NCBI GenBank assembly: GCA_012295275.1
Contig: CM022669.1
Location: 4,377,777-4,441,776, forward strand
Source: Chrysomallon squamiferum
Taxonomy: Eukaryota; Mollusca; Gastropoda; Neomphalida; Peltospiridae
Direction of reading: 5' to 3'
Length of the DNA: 64,000 bases
Made by a program: the position numbers and the translations under genes. Positions within the stretch are counted from its first letter, which is position 1; each line of letters starts with the position of its first letter. Below, in pieces: positions 12,135-26,500 of this stretch. Below the pieces are notes generated by a model. It searched no databases. It had not been told where the DNA came from and was given only the letters and a program-made list of their open reading frames with translations.

Positions 12135-13714
12135 ATGGGATGTGGAGCAAGCAAGTCTACCCCTGTTGTGAACGAAGTCACCCCTATTGTGGACGAAGTC
12201 GACACGGATATAGGTGCAGTAAGTAGCATGTTTTGGTGCAGTCGTTATTATTATATGTTTTCTTTTTATTCTAATACAGATGAACAAACGGTCTAATAGC
12301 ACACAATATACTTTCACATTGTTATTTAGTTTTTGTTGATAATACAGAAGGTGATATATCAAAGAGAAAAGTTACGAGGATTCACATATGCTGACGTCTT
12401 CTTCATTTAAAATGATGTCATTACAAAGTAATCTTATCTTTAGTAATGACTCACAGTATTTATTATACCAGTGATATTTTACAGTACGAATACATTATAT
12501 CACTGACATTTATTACATATGCTATTACATAGGACTATATCTTACATAAACTATGCCAGTGATATTTGTTACATATTATATATCAACATTATTTCATATG
12601 ACATATCTTACAAACACTATTTCAATAGTATTTCATATGACATATCTTACATACACTATATCAGTTACATTTATTACATATGCTATATCATTTATATTTA
12701 TTACATATGCTTTATCAACAGTATTTCATTGACATATCTTACAAACACGATTTCAATAGTACTTCATATGACATATCTTACATACACTAAATCAATAGTA
12801 TTTCATATGACCTATCTCACATACACTATGTCAGTTATATTATACACTGCACATAATAATCATACACTATATCAGTGATATCTTACAGCAGCTGGATTAG
12901 AAACAGATCTACCTATATATCTACCTATATATCTGTCTGTCCTCTGTCTGTCTGTCTGTCTCTCTCTATCTATGTCTCTATCTGTCTACCTATCAGTCTG
13001 TCTGTCTATCTATCTGTCTGTATGTCAACCTGACTGTCTGTCTCGTTGTCTGTCCGTCCGTCCGTCCATCCAGCCATCCACTTGGCCTAACAGTCTGTCT
13101 TATTGTGTGTCTGAATGTTCATCAGCAGTTTTCTCTCTCAGGGCAGCCAACATTCCGTGTGTTACAATCGGAGACAAATGCAAGGGTGCAGGGTTTGAAG
13201 TTGGTGACACAGACATCAATAACCGCAACTCTACCTGGAATGCTGTGTATGTAGATCAGTCCTGGAGGATTGTCCACCCTTACTGGGCGTTCACAGGAGT
13301 AGCAGGCCACGAAACGGGTAGATAGACTTTAATAGAAAACTAAGGAAAAGGTTCCAGGTAAAAGCAAGAAAAATCACAAGGAAAGCACATTTATCATCGT
13401 AATGAATTTTACTTTGTCACCGATCCGATGAATTTATTTATATGTGTATGGCTTCCGAGAAAGAATCGCAGCTGTTACCATCGCCTTGGACTGAAGCTGA
13501 TTTTGTTCGAGTTCCGATATTTTCATCGGCTTATTTTTCTTTTGGCCTCACACTGAAAAGTGAAAATGTTGGAGTGTTCAAATCTAAAGAAGGCAGAGTC
13601 AAGATAAGCTTTGAGATACGATCAGAACGTCTACTAACGTACAAGTTCTTGTTTGACGAAAAACTGTCGGAAGAGAAACTGCCAAAAGATATGCAGGCAG
13701 ATATTGAATCAGCA
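12135..13714 (+). pseudogene. KY-like gene fragment B' (exon 1 plus broken exon 4)
   Basis: Exon 1 at 12135-12218 encodes 28 residues beginning MGCGASKS and ends at a good donor (gtaagt) in phase 0. Exons 2 and 3 are missing. An exon 4 relative begins at 13142 after a normal acceptor but has an in-frame TAG at about 13323 (after HETGR) and a one-base deletion near 13428. It stops abruptly at about 13710, where 'caggcagatattgaatca' fuses exon 4 sequence to sequence otherwise found downstream of the last exon (compare about 9995). The piece is therefore a recombination product. Exon 1 itself is intact and in phase with exon 2 of copy B at 27117, so it may serve copy B as its real first exon. 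Confidence 0.8.
12219..13141. repeat. Diverged minisatellite plus TCTG tract in intron of B'
   Basis: From about 12470 to 12890 a ~45-bp motif of the type 'catatgacatatcttacata' plus 'tatcaatagtatt' is repeated with divergence. A TCTG/TCTA/TCCG tetranucleotide tract follows to about 13080. The same minisatellite occupies intron 1 of copy C at 34900-35320. Confidence 0.8.
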
Positions 13715-14668
13715 TAAAGTGATGTTTTGAATGTGTAGGTAGTAAACTGAACCTAGACTCTTCTAATTAGCCACTTCGTTGACCAAATCCGGTTATTTTA
13801 TATTTGTGTGTATATTGCCACCCCGTTTCTGTGTTTGTTATACATATTTTCACTGTGATACAAGCGATCTGTGATTGAAAGTTACTCCTAAATTAAAAAT
13901 AATAAACAATTTTCTTGTTAATATATGCACACACTGTAGAATATTATACTTTTAAATGTGAAGTTAATAGAGGCGTGGCGTTTGTTGCAAGACCCCGGAG
14001 CAGTGCAAGTGTACTACATCCTGTAACCCGTGGGAATGAGCAACCCGCGAACCTCTTCCACTAGTCCACAAGAGTACAAGAGTACCCAGGAAGTCTGCGC
14101 CCGGGACAACCCACGCTACTCCCCTCGAAGTTAGTAACTGAATGATGGAAACAATGGCTTAACGACAGCTAAACATAATTATTTTAATATTATGCAATCT
14201 ATCCTTTTTTTTTGTAAATATTATATTTCATTATATTTGTTTTAATAAAGCATATACAGCCAGTTCCATCACTCCGTCAATTAATTTTTAAAAATGTATT
14301 TATATGTTTGCGTAGGCGACAGAAACACAAAACATCTATTGACAAATGCTGTTAAAGATTATTACGCAACAACATTTGCATTTTAGATCCTTCAATGCTG
14401 TCTACTATGTATCAAATGGGCATATTTGATCACGTGATCTTCTTCACAAAAGAATGAAAAACCGTTTTTCTTGGAATCAGCCTATCTTGACGATAGAACA
14501 GAAAGTCGTTCGAAGTCTGACTGAAAACACATTATTCAAGTGGTTGACGGTTAACAAGGAGCTGCTTCTCGATTTTATTTCAAAGTTAGACAAACTTCTA
14601 TACACTTGGAGACAGTTTGTCTTACAGTTACGTGCTGTAAATATTAAGTGTAAATTCAGGTTTGTGTA

Positions 14669-14720
<52 letters not shown>

Positions 14721-14762
14721 GTTTCAATTATTACTATTACTATTATTATTGTTATAATTAAA

Positions 14763-14813
<51 letters not shown>

Positions 14814-15305
14814 ATTGCTGTTTCTATTGCTTTGCTGTTGTTGTTATTAATAGTGACAGTACTTTTACTATAATTATAATCTGGGTTATTACTGCTGTTA
14901 GTAGTAATGGTAGTGTTAATATTAATAGTAGTTGTAATAACTGCAGTTTTTGTGTTATTATTATTATTATTATTATTATAAGTAGTGATGATATGCATTG
15001 TTGTGTATTATTATTTATACATTTTATTATTTAGCAATACGAGTAATTGATCTGTAATAATAGCAGTAGTAACATTAATAACACCGGAATTTTAACTGTA
15101 GTAACTTTCACAGTAGTAACAATAGGAACAGTAACAGTATTGATACAGTATTATAATAAGGTCACACACACTGACACACACCCACATACATATATATATA
15201 TATAGATACACATACACATAAATATACACATACACTGGTGATACCCACGGCCATACTTGTTCTAATTTAGAATATTTTAATAATTATATTTTAGTCTGAC
15301 AGAAA
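13715..15305. other. Intergenic, duplicated 3' flank material
   Basis: No gene seen. Begins with sequence homologous to the region downstream of the last exon of copy A, then the GC-richer duplicated block (about 13918-14150), then (ATT)n tracts at 14670-14815 and 14957-14980. The sequence just before 15306 resembles that upstream of copy C exon 1. Confidence 0.6.
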
Positions 15306-15515
15306 ATGGCAGGTGGAGCAAGCAAGTCTACCCCTGTTGTGAACGAAGTCACCCCTGTTGTGAACGAAGTCACCCCTGTTGTGTACGATGTCACTTCTGT
15401 TGTGTACGAAGTCACCCCTGTTGTGAACGAAGTCACCCCTGTTGTGAACGAAGTCACCCCTGTTGTGAACGAAGTCACCCCTGTTGTGTACGATGTCACT
15501 TCTCTTGTTTTTTTA
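15306..15515 (+). CDS. KY-like copy B exon 1 with expanded 21-bp repeat
   Basis: Starts MAGGASKS, so Gly2 and Cys3 of the acylation motif in the other copies are replaced by Ala and Gly. A 7-residue unit (TPVVNEV and variants TPVVYDV, TSVVYEV) then repeats nine to ten times, in place of the single or double unit in B' and C. No donor follows. The frame runs straight into the first satellite unit and stops. It therefore looks like a dead first exon truncated by the satellite, though a donor-like 'cacgtaag' exists inside the first unit near 15678. Coding status is doubtful. Confidence 0.55.
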
Positions 15516-18431
15516 TTATAACAGAAAATAAGCAAAGTACACAGATAAAAAAAAAAAAAAAAAAACAAATAAAGAACCAACCACGTTGAATTATTAAACG
15601 ATAGAAGCTCGGCGTTTTCTTCGCAGGTTCCATTTTTCGGATAATTACCGTACGTCTTGACATTAGTGAATACATCTCACGTAAGGGACATAACTCTAAT
15701 CTATGTCTGTGAACACATCTCACTAAAGGGAGATAACTGTAATCGATATAATTTTTACTTTGCTTAGTGAGTACATCTCACGTAAGGGACCTAACTCTAA
15801 TGTGTTTGTGAGCACATATCACTAAAACGAGATAATTCTAATTGATCTGATTTTTCTCTTTCCTTAGTATACACAGACACAGACACACACACACAGAAAC
15901 ACACACACACACACACACACAGAAACACACACACAGAATCACACACACAGAATCACGCAGCAGAGAAAAAACCTCTGGTACTTAATGCATATACAATTCT
16001 AAAAGAAATAAAATTAAAATTCAATTAATTAAAAATTGGCAGAGAATTTAAAAACAAATAAAGTTCAGAATATTAACAAAATACAAAAAGAAATAATAAA
16101 TTCTGATATTAAAAAGTCGAATCTCTCAAATGACAGATTAAAATATTTTATTTACTGATTTTTTTATTATAACAGAAATAAGCAAAGTACACAGGATAAA
16201 ACAAAAGAAAAAAGAAACAAATAAAGAACCACGTTGAATTATTAAAACGATAGAAGCTCGGCGTCTTCGCAGGTTCCATTTTTCGGATAATTACCGTACG
16301 TAAGCTTAGTGAATACATCTCACGTAAGGGACATAACTCTAATCTATGTCTGTGAACACATCTCACTAAAGGGAGATAACTGTAATCGATATAATTTTTA
16401 CTTTGCTTACATCTCACGTGAGTACATCTCACGTAAGGGACCTAACTCTAATGTGTTTAAGCACATATCACAAACGAGAGATAATTCTAATTGATCAAAC
16501 GAGATAATTCTAATTGATCTGATTTTTCTCTTTCCTTACACACACAGACACAGACACACACACACAGAACACACACACACACACACACTCACACAGAATC
16601 ACACACACAGAATCATACGCAGAGAAAAACCTCTGGTACTTAATGCATATACAATTCTAAAAGAAATAAAATTCAATTAATTAAAAATTGGCAGAGAATT
16701 TAAAAACAAACAAAGTTCAGAATATTAACAAAATACAAAAAGAAATAATAAATTCTGATATTAAAAAGTCGAATCTCTCAAATGACAGATTAAAATATTT
16801 TATTTACTGATTTTTTTTTTATTATAACAGAAATAAGCAAAGTACACAGGATAAAACAAAAGAAAAAAGAAACAAATAAAGAACCACGTTGAATTATTAA
16901 AACGATAGAAGCTCGGCGTCTTCGCAGGTTCCATTTTTCGGATAATTACCGTACGTAAGCTTAGTGAATACATCTCACGTAAGGGACATAACTCTAATCT
17001 ATGTCTGTGAACACATCTCACTAAAGGGAGATAACTGTAATCGATATAATTTTTACTTTGCTTAGTGAGTACATCTCACGTAAGGGACCTAACTCTAATG
17101 TGTTTGTGAGCACATATCACTCAAACGAGATAATTCTAATTGATCTGATTTTTCTCTTTCCTTAGTATACACAGACACAGACACACACACATAGAAACAC
17201 ACACACACACTCACACAGAATCACACACACAGAATCATACGCAGAGAAAAACCTCTGGTACTTAATGCATATACAATTCTAAAAGAAATAAAATTCAATT
17301 AATTAAAAATTGGCAGAGAATTTAAAAACAAATAAAGTTCAGAATATTAACAAAATACAAAAAGAAATAATAAATTCTGATATTAAAAAGTCGAATCTCT
17401 CAAATGACAGATTAAAATATTTTATTTACTGATTTTTTTATTATAACAGAAATAAGCAAAGTACACAGGATAAAACAAAAGAAAAAAGAAACAAATAAAG
17501 AACCACGTTGAATTATTAAAACGATAGAAGCTCGGCGTCTTCGCAGGTTCCATTTTTCGGATAATTACCGTACGTAAGCTTAGTGAATACATCTCACGTA
17601 AGGGACATAACTCTAATCTATGTCTGTGAACACATCTCACTAAAGGGAGATAACTGTAATCGATATAATTTTTACTTTGCTTAGTGAGTACATCTCACGT
17701 AAGGGACCTAACTCTAATGTGTTTGTGAGCACATATCACTAAAACGAGATAATTCTAATTGATCTGATTTTTCTCTTTCCTTAGTATACACAGACACAGA
17801 CACACACACATAGAAACACACACACACACTCACACAGAATCACACACACAGAATCATACGCAGAGAAAAACCTCTGGTACTTAATGCATATACAATTCTA
17901 AAAGAAATAAAATTCAATTAATTAAAAATTGGCAGAGAATTTAAAAACAAATAAAGTTCAGAATATTAACAAAATACAAAAAGAAATAATAAATTCTGAT
18001 ATTAAAAAGTCGAATCTCTCAAATGACAGATTAAAATATTTTATTTACTGATTTTTTTATTATAACAGAAATAAGCAAAGTACACAGGATAAAACAAAAG
18101 AAAAAAGAAACAAATAAAGAACCACGTTGAATTATTAAAACGATAGAAGCTCGGCGTCTTCGCAGGTTCCATTTTTCGGATAATTACCGTACGTAAGCTT
18201 AGTGAATACATCTCACGTAAGGGACATAACTCTAATCTATGTCTGTGAACACATCTCACTAAAGGGAGATAACTGTAATCGATATAATTTTTACTTTGCT
18301 TAGTGAGTACATCTCACGTAAGGGACCTAACTCTAATGTGTTTGTGAGCACATATCACTAAAACGAGATAATTCTAATTGATCTGATTTTTCTCTTTCCT
18401 TAGTATACACAGACACACACACACACACACA

Positions 18432-18468
<37 letters not shown>

Positions 18469-19044
18469 AGAATCACACACACAGAATCATACGCAGAGAA
18501 AAACCTCTGGTACTTAATGCATATACAATTCTAAAAGAAATAAAATTCAATTAATTAAAAATTGGCAGAGAATTTAAAAACAAATAAAGTTCAGAATATT
18601 AACAAAATACAAAAAGAAATAATAAATTCTGATATTAAAAAGTCGAATCTCTCAAATGACAGATTAAAATATTTTATTTACTTTTTTTTTTTATTATAAC
18701 AGAAATAAGCAAAGTACACAGGATAAAACAAAAGAAAAAAGAAACAAATAAAGAACCACGTTGAATTATTAAAACGATAGAAGCTCGGCGTCTTCGCAGG
18801 TTCCATTTTTCGGATAATTACCGTACGTAAGCTTAGTGAATACATCTCACGTAAGGGACATAACTCTAATCTATGTCTGTGAACACATCTCACTAAAGGG
18901 AGATAACTGTAATCGATATAATTTTTACTTTGCTTACATCTCACGTAAGGGACCTAACTCTAATGTGTTTGTGAGCACATATCACTCAAACGAGATAATT
19001 CTAATTGATCTGATTTTTCTCTTTCCTTAGTATACACAGACACA

Positions 19045-19087
<43 letters not shown>

Positions 19088-19693
19088 AGAATCACACACA
19101 CAGAATCATACGCAGAGAAAAACCTCTGGTACTTAATGCATATACAATTCCAAAAGAAATAAAATATAATTAATTAAAATTTGGCAGAGAATTTAAAAAC
19201 AAATAAACTTCAGAATATTAACAAAATACAAAAAGAAATAATAAATTCTGATATTAAAAAGTCGAATCTCTCAAATGACAGATTAAAATATTTTATTTTA
19301 TATTTTTTTTTTTATTATAACAGAAATAAGCAAAAAGTACACAGGATAAAAAAAAAAAAAAAAAAGAAACAAATAAAGAACCACGTTGAATTATTAAAAC
19401 GATAGAAGCTCGGCGTCTTCGCAGGTTCCATTTTTCGGATAATTACCGTACGTAAGCTTAGTGAATACATCTCACGTAAGGGACATAACTCTAATCTATG
19501 TCTGTGAACACATCTCACTAAAGGGAGATAACTGTAATCGATATAATTTTTACTTTGCTTAGTGAGTACATCTCACGTAAGGGACCTAACTCTAATGTGT
19601 TTGTGAGCACATATCACTCAAACGAGATAATTCTAATTGATCTGATTTTTCTCTTTCCTTAGTATACACAGACACAGAAACAGACACACAGAA

Positions 19694-19726
<33 letters not shown>

Positions 19727-20319
19727 CACACTCACACAGAATCACACACACAAAATCATACGCAGAGAAAAACCTCTGGTACTTAATGCATATACAATTC
19801 TAAAAGAAATAAAATTCAATTAATTAAAAATTGGCAGAGAATTTAAAAACAAATAAAGTTCAGAATATTAACAAAATACAAAAAGAAATAATAAATTCTG
19901 ATATTAAAAAGTCGAATCTCTCAAATGACAGATTAAAATATTTTATTTACTGATTTTTTTATTATAACAGAAATAAGCAAAGTACACAGGATAAAACAAA
20001 AGAAAAAAGAAACAAATAAAGAACCACGTTGAATTATTAAAACGATAGAAGCTCGGCGTCTTCGCAGGTTCCATTTTTCGGATAATTACCGTACGTAAGC
20101 TTAGTGAATACATCTCACGTAAGGGACATAACTCTAATCTATGTCTGTGAACACATCTCACTAAAGGGAGATAACTGTAATCGATATAATTTTTACTTTG
20201 CTTAGTGAGTACATCTCACGTAAGGGACCTAACTCTAATGTGTTTGTGAGCACATATCACTCAAACGAGATAATTCTAATTGATCTGATTTTTCTCTTTC
20301 CTTAGTATACACAGACACA

Positions 20320-20364
<45 letters not shown>

Positions 20365-20952
20365 AGAATCACACACACAGAATCATACGCAGAGAAAAAC
20401 CTCTGGTACTTAATGCATATACAATTCTAAAAGAAATAAAATTCAATTAATTAAAAATTGGCAGAGAATTTAAAAACAAATAAAGTTCAGAATATTAACA
20501 AAATACAAAAAGAAATAATAAATTCTGATATTAAAAAGTCGAATCTCTCAAATGACAGATTAAAATATTTTATTTACTGATTTTTTTTTTATTATAACAG
20601 AAATAAGCAAAGTACACAGGATAAAACAAAAGAAAAAAGAAACAAATAAAGAACCACGTTGAATTATTAAAACGATAGAAGCTCGGCGTCTTCGCAGGTT
20701 CCATTTTTCGGATAATTACCGTACGTAAGCTTAGTGAATACATCTCACGTAAGGGACATAACTCTAATCTATGTCTGTGAACACATCTCACTAAAGGGAG
20801 ATAACTGTAATCGATATAATTTTTACTTTGCTTAGTGAGTACATCTCACGTAAGGGACCTAACTCTAATGTGTTTGTGAGCACATATCACTAAAACGAGA
20901 TAGATAATTCTAATTGATTGATTTTTTTTTCTCTTTCCTTAGTACAGACACA

Positions 20953-21013
<61 letters not shown>

Positions 21014-21606
21014 ACACACACAGAATCATACGCAGAGAAAAACCTCTGGTACTTAATGCATATACAATTCTAAAAGAAATAAAATTCAATTAATTAAAAA
21101 TTGGCAGAGAATTTAAAAACAAATAAAGTTCAGAATATTAACAAAATACAAAAAGAAATAATAAATTCTGATATTAAAAAGTCGAATCTCTCAAATGACA
21201 GATTAAAATATTTTATTTATTTTTTTTTTTTTATTATAACAGAAATAAGCAAAGTACACAGGATAAAACAAAAGAAAAAAGAAACAAATAAAGAACCACG
21301 TTGAATTATTAAAACGATAGAAGCTCGGCGTCTTCGCAGGTTCCATTTTTCGGATAATTACCGTACGTAAGCTTAGTGAATACATCTCACGTAAGGGACA
21401 TAACTCTAATCTATGTCTGTGAACACATCTCACTAAAGGGAGATAACTGTAATCGATATAATTTTTACTTTGCTTAGTGAGTACATCTCACGTAAGGGAC
21501 CTAACTCTAATGTGTTTGTGAGCACATATCACTCAAACGAGATAATTCTAATTGATCTGATTTTTCTCTTTCCTTAGTATACACAGACACAGACACACAC
21601 ACATAG

Positions 21607-21642
<36 letters not shown>

Positions 21643-22227
21643 TCACACACACAGAATCATACGCAGAGAAAAACCTCTGGTACTTAATGCATATACAATT
21701 CTAAAAGAAATAAAATTCAATTAATTAAAAATTGGCAGAGAATTTAAAAACAAATAAAGTTCAGAATATTAACAAAATACAAAAAGAAATAATAAATTCT
21801 GATATTAAAAAGTCGAATCTCTCAAATGACAGATTAAAATATTTTATTTACTGTTTTTTTTTTTATTATAACAGAAATAAGCAAAGTACACAGGATAAAA
21901 AAAAAAAAAAAAAAAAGAAACAAATAAAGAACCACGTTGAATTATTAAAACGATAGAAGCTCGGCGTCTTCGCAGGTTCCATTTTTCGGATAATTACCGT
22001 ACGTAAGCTTAGTGAATACATCTCACGTAAGGGACATAACTCTAATCTATGTCTGTGAACACATCTCACTAAAGGGAGATAACTGTAATCGATATAATTT
22101 TTACTTTGCTTAGTGAGTACATCTCACGTAAGGGACCTAACTCTAATGTGTTTGTGAGCACATATCACTCAAACGAGATAATTCTAATTGATCTGATTTT
22201 TCTCTTTCCTTAGTATACACAGACACA

Positions 22228-22278
<51 letters not shown>

Positions 22279-23515
22279 AGAATCACACACACAGAATCAT
22301 ACGCAGAGAAAAACCTCTGGTACTTAATGCATATACAATTCTAAAAGAAATAAAATTCAATTAATTAAAAATTGGCAGAGAATTTAAAAACAAAGAAACT
22401 TCAGAATATTAACAAAATAGAAAAAGAAATAATAAATTCTGCTATTAAAAAGTCGAATCTCTCAAATGACAGATTAAAATATTTTATTTACTGATTTTTT
22501 TATTATAACAGAAATAAGCAAAGTACACAGGATAAAACAAAAGAAAAAAGAAACAAATAAAGAACCACGTTGAATTATTAAAACGATAGAAGCTCGGCGT
22601 CTTCGCAGGTTCCATTTTTCGGATAATTACCGTACGTAAGCTTAGTGAATACATCTCACGTAAGGGACATAACTCTAATCTATGTCTGTGAACACATCTC
22701 ACTAAAGGGAGATAACTGTAATCGATATAATTTTTACTTTGCTTAGTGAGTACATCTCACGTAAGGGACCTAACTCTAATGTGTTTGTGAGCACATATCA
22801 CTCAAACGAGATAATTCTAATTGATCTGATTTTTCTCTTTCCTTAGTATACACAGACACAGACACAGACACACAGAAACACAGACACACACACACACACA
22901 CACACACACAGAATCACACACACAGAATCACACACAGAGAAAAACCTCTGGTACTTAATGCATATACAATTCTAAAAAAGAAATAAAATTCAATTAATTA
23001 AAAATTGGCAGAGAATTTAAAAACAAATAAAGTTCAGAATATTAACAAAATACAAAAAGAAATAATAAATTCTGATATTAAAAAGCCGAATCTCTCAAAT
23101 GACACATTAAAATATTTTATTTACTGATTTTTTTTTTTATTATAACAGAAATAAGCAAAGTACACAGGATAAAACAAAAGAAAAAAGAAACAAATAAAGA
23201 ACCACGTTGAATTATTAAAACGATAGAAGCTCGGCGTCTTCGCAGGTTCCATTTTTCGGATAATTACCGTACGTAAGCTTAGTGAATACATCTCACGTAA
23301 GGGACATAACTCTAATCTATGTCTGTGAACACATCTCACTAAAGGGAGATAACTGTAATCGATATATTTTTTTACTTTGCTTAGTGAGTACATCTCACGT
23401 AAGGGACCTAACTCTAATGTGTTTGTGAGCACATATCACTCAAACGAGATAATTCTAATTGATCTGATTTTTCTCTTTCCTTAGTATACACAGACACAGA
23501 AACAGACACACAGAA

Positions 23516-23550
<35 letters not shown>

Positions 23551-26500
23551 CACACTCACACAGAATCACACACACAGAATCATACGCAGAGAAAAACCTC
23601 TGGTACTTAATGCATATACAATTCTAAAAGAAATAAAATTCAATTAATTAAAAATTGGCAGAGAATTTAAAAACAAATAAAGTTCAGAATATTAACAAAA
23701 TACAAAAAGAAATAATAAATTCTGATATTAAAAAGTCGAATCTCTCAAATGACAGATTAAAATATTTTATTTACTGATTTTTTTATTATAACAGAAATAA
23801 GCAAAGTACACAGGATAAAACAAAAGAAAAAAGAAACAAATAAAGAACCACGTTGAATTATTAAAACGATAGAAGCTCGGCGTCTTCGCAGGTTCCATTT
23901 TTCGGATAATTACCGTACGTAAGCTTAGTGAATACATCTCACGTAAGGGACATAACTCTAATCTATGTCTGTGAACACATCTCACTAAAGGGAGATAACT
24001 GTAATCGATATAATTTTTACTTTGCTTAGTGAGTACATCTCACGTAAGGGACCTAACTCTAATGTGTTTGTGAGCACATATCACTAAAACGAGATAATTC
24101 TAATTGATCTGATTTTTCTCTTTCCTTAGTATACACAGACACAGACACACACACATAGAAACACACACACACACTCACACAGAATCACACACACAGAATC
24201 ATACGCAGAGAAAAACCTCTGGTACTTAATGCATATACAATTCTAAAAGAAATAAAATTCAATTAATTAAAAATTGGCAGAGAATTTAAAAACAAATAAA
24301 GTTCAGAATATTAACAAAATACAAAAAGAAATAATAAATTCTGATATTAAAAAGTCGAATCTCTCAAATGACAGATTAAAATATTTTATTTACTGATTTT
24401 TTTTTTTTTATTATAACAGAAATAAGCAAAGTACACAGGATAAAACAAAAGAAAAAAGAAACAAATAAAGAACCACGTTGAATTATTAAAACGATAGAAG
24501 CTCGGCGTCTTCGCAGGTTCCATTTTTCGGATAATTACCGTACGTAAGCTTAGTGAATACATCTCACGTAAGGGACATAACTCTAATCTATGTCTGTGAA
24601 CACATCTCACTAAAGGGAGATAACTGTAATCGATATAATTTTTACTTTGCTTAGTGAGTACATCTCACGTAAGGGACCTAACTCTAATGTGTTTGTGAGC
24701 ACATATCACTAAAACGAGATAATTCTAATTGATCTGATTTTTCTCTTTCCTTAGTATACACAGACACAGACACACACACACAGACACACACACACACACA
24801 CACACACAGAATCACACACACAGAATCATACGCAGAGAAAAACCTCTGGTACTTAATGCATATACAATTCTAAAAGAAATAAAATTCAATTAATTAAAAA
24901 TTGGCAGAGAATTTAAAAACAAATAAAGTTCAGAATATTAACAAAATACAAAAAGAAATAATAAATTCTGATATTAAAAAGTCGAATCTCTCAAATGACA
25001 GATTAAAATATTTTATTTACTGATTTTTTTTTTTATTATAACAGAAATAAGCAAAGTACACAGGATAAAACAAAAGAAAAAAGAAACAAATAAAGAACCA
25101 CGTTGAATTATTAAAACGATAGAAGCTCGGCGTCTTCGCAGGTTCCATTTTTCGGATAATTACCGTACGTAAGCTTAGTGAATACATCTCACGTAAGGGA
25201 CATAACTCTAATCTATGTCTGTGAACACATCTCACTAAAGGGAGATAACTGTAATCGATATAATTTTTACTTTGCTTAGTGAGTACATCTCACGTAAGGG
25301 ACCTAACTCTAATGTGTTTGTGAGCACATATCACTCAAACGAGATAATTCTAATTGATCTGATTTTTCTCTTTCCTTAGTATACACAGACACAGACACAC
25401 ACACACAGAAACACACACACACACACACACAGAATCACACACACAGAATCATACGCAGAGAAAAACCTCTGGTACTTAATGCATATACAATTCTAAAAGA
25501 AATAAAATTCAATTAATTAAAAATTGGCAGAGAATTTAAAAACAAATAAAGTTCAGAATATTAACAAAATACAAAAAGAAATAATAAATTCTGATATTAA
25601 AAAGTCGAATCTCTCAAATGACAGATTAAAATATTTTATTTACTGATTTTTTTTTTTATTATAACAGAAATAAGCAAAGTACACAGGATAAAACAAAAGA
25701 AAAAAGAAACAAATAAAGAACCACGTTGAATTATTAAAACGATAGAAGTTCGGCGTCTTCGCAGGTTCCATTTTTCGGATAATTCTGTGTTTCTGTTTTT
25801 CGGTGTTTCTGTGTGTGTGTGTCTGTGTCTGTGTATACTAAGGAAAGAGAAAAATCAGATCAATTAGAATTATCTCGTTTTAGTGATATGTGCTCACAAA
25901 CACATTAGAGTTAGGTCCCTTACGTGAGATGTACTCACTAAGCAAAGTAAAAATTATATCGATTACAGTTATCTCCCTTTAGTGAGATGTGTTCACAGAC
26001 ATAGATTAGAGTTATGTCCCTTACGTGAGATGTATTCACTAAGCTTACGTACGGTAATTATCCGAAAAATGGAACCTGCGAAGACGCCGAGCTTCTATCG
26101 TTTTAATAATTCAACGTGGTTCTTTATTTGTTTCTTTTTTCTTTTGTTTTATCCTGTATACTTTGCTTATTTCTGTTATAATAAAAAAATCAGTAAATAA
26201 AATATTTTAATGTGTCATTTGAGAGATTCGGCTTTTTAATATCAGAATTTATTATTTCTTTTTGTATTTTGTTAATATTCTGAACTTTATTTGTTTTTAA
26301 ATTCTCTGGCAATTTTTAATTAACTGAATTTTATTTCTTTTAGAATTGTATATGCATTAAGTACCAGAGGTTTTCCTCTGCGTATGATTCTGTGTGTGTG
26401 ATTCTGTGTGAGTGTGTGTGTGTGTTTCTATGTGTGTGTGTCTGTGTCTGTGTATACTAAGGAAAGAGAAAAATCAGATCAATTAGAATTATCTCGTTTT

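Noticed and set aside
14454-14998. Long Ile- or Asn-rich frames on both strands (also at 34252, 50267, 53052, 55381)
   Set aside because: They are translations of (ATT)n tracts.
16148-25235. A minus-strand frame of about 72 codons starting MRCVHRHRLEL in nearly every satellite unit
   Set aside because: Its conservation follows from near-identity of the whole unit. Length changes in poly(T) shift its end, it contains a Phe-rich low-complexity stretch, and no family resemblance is seen.
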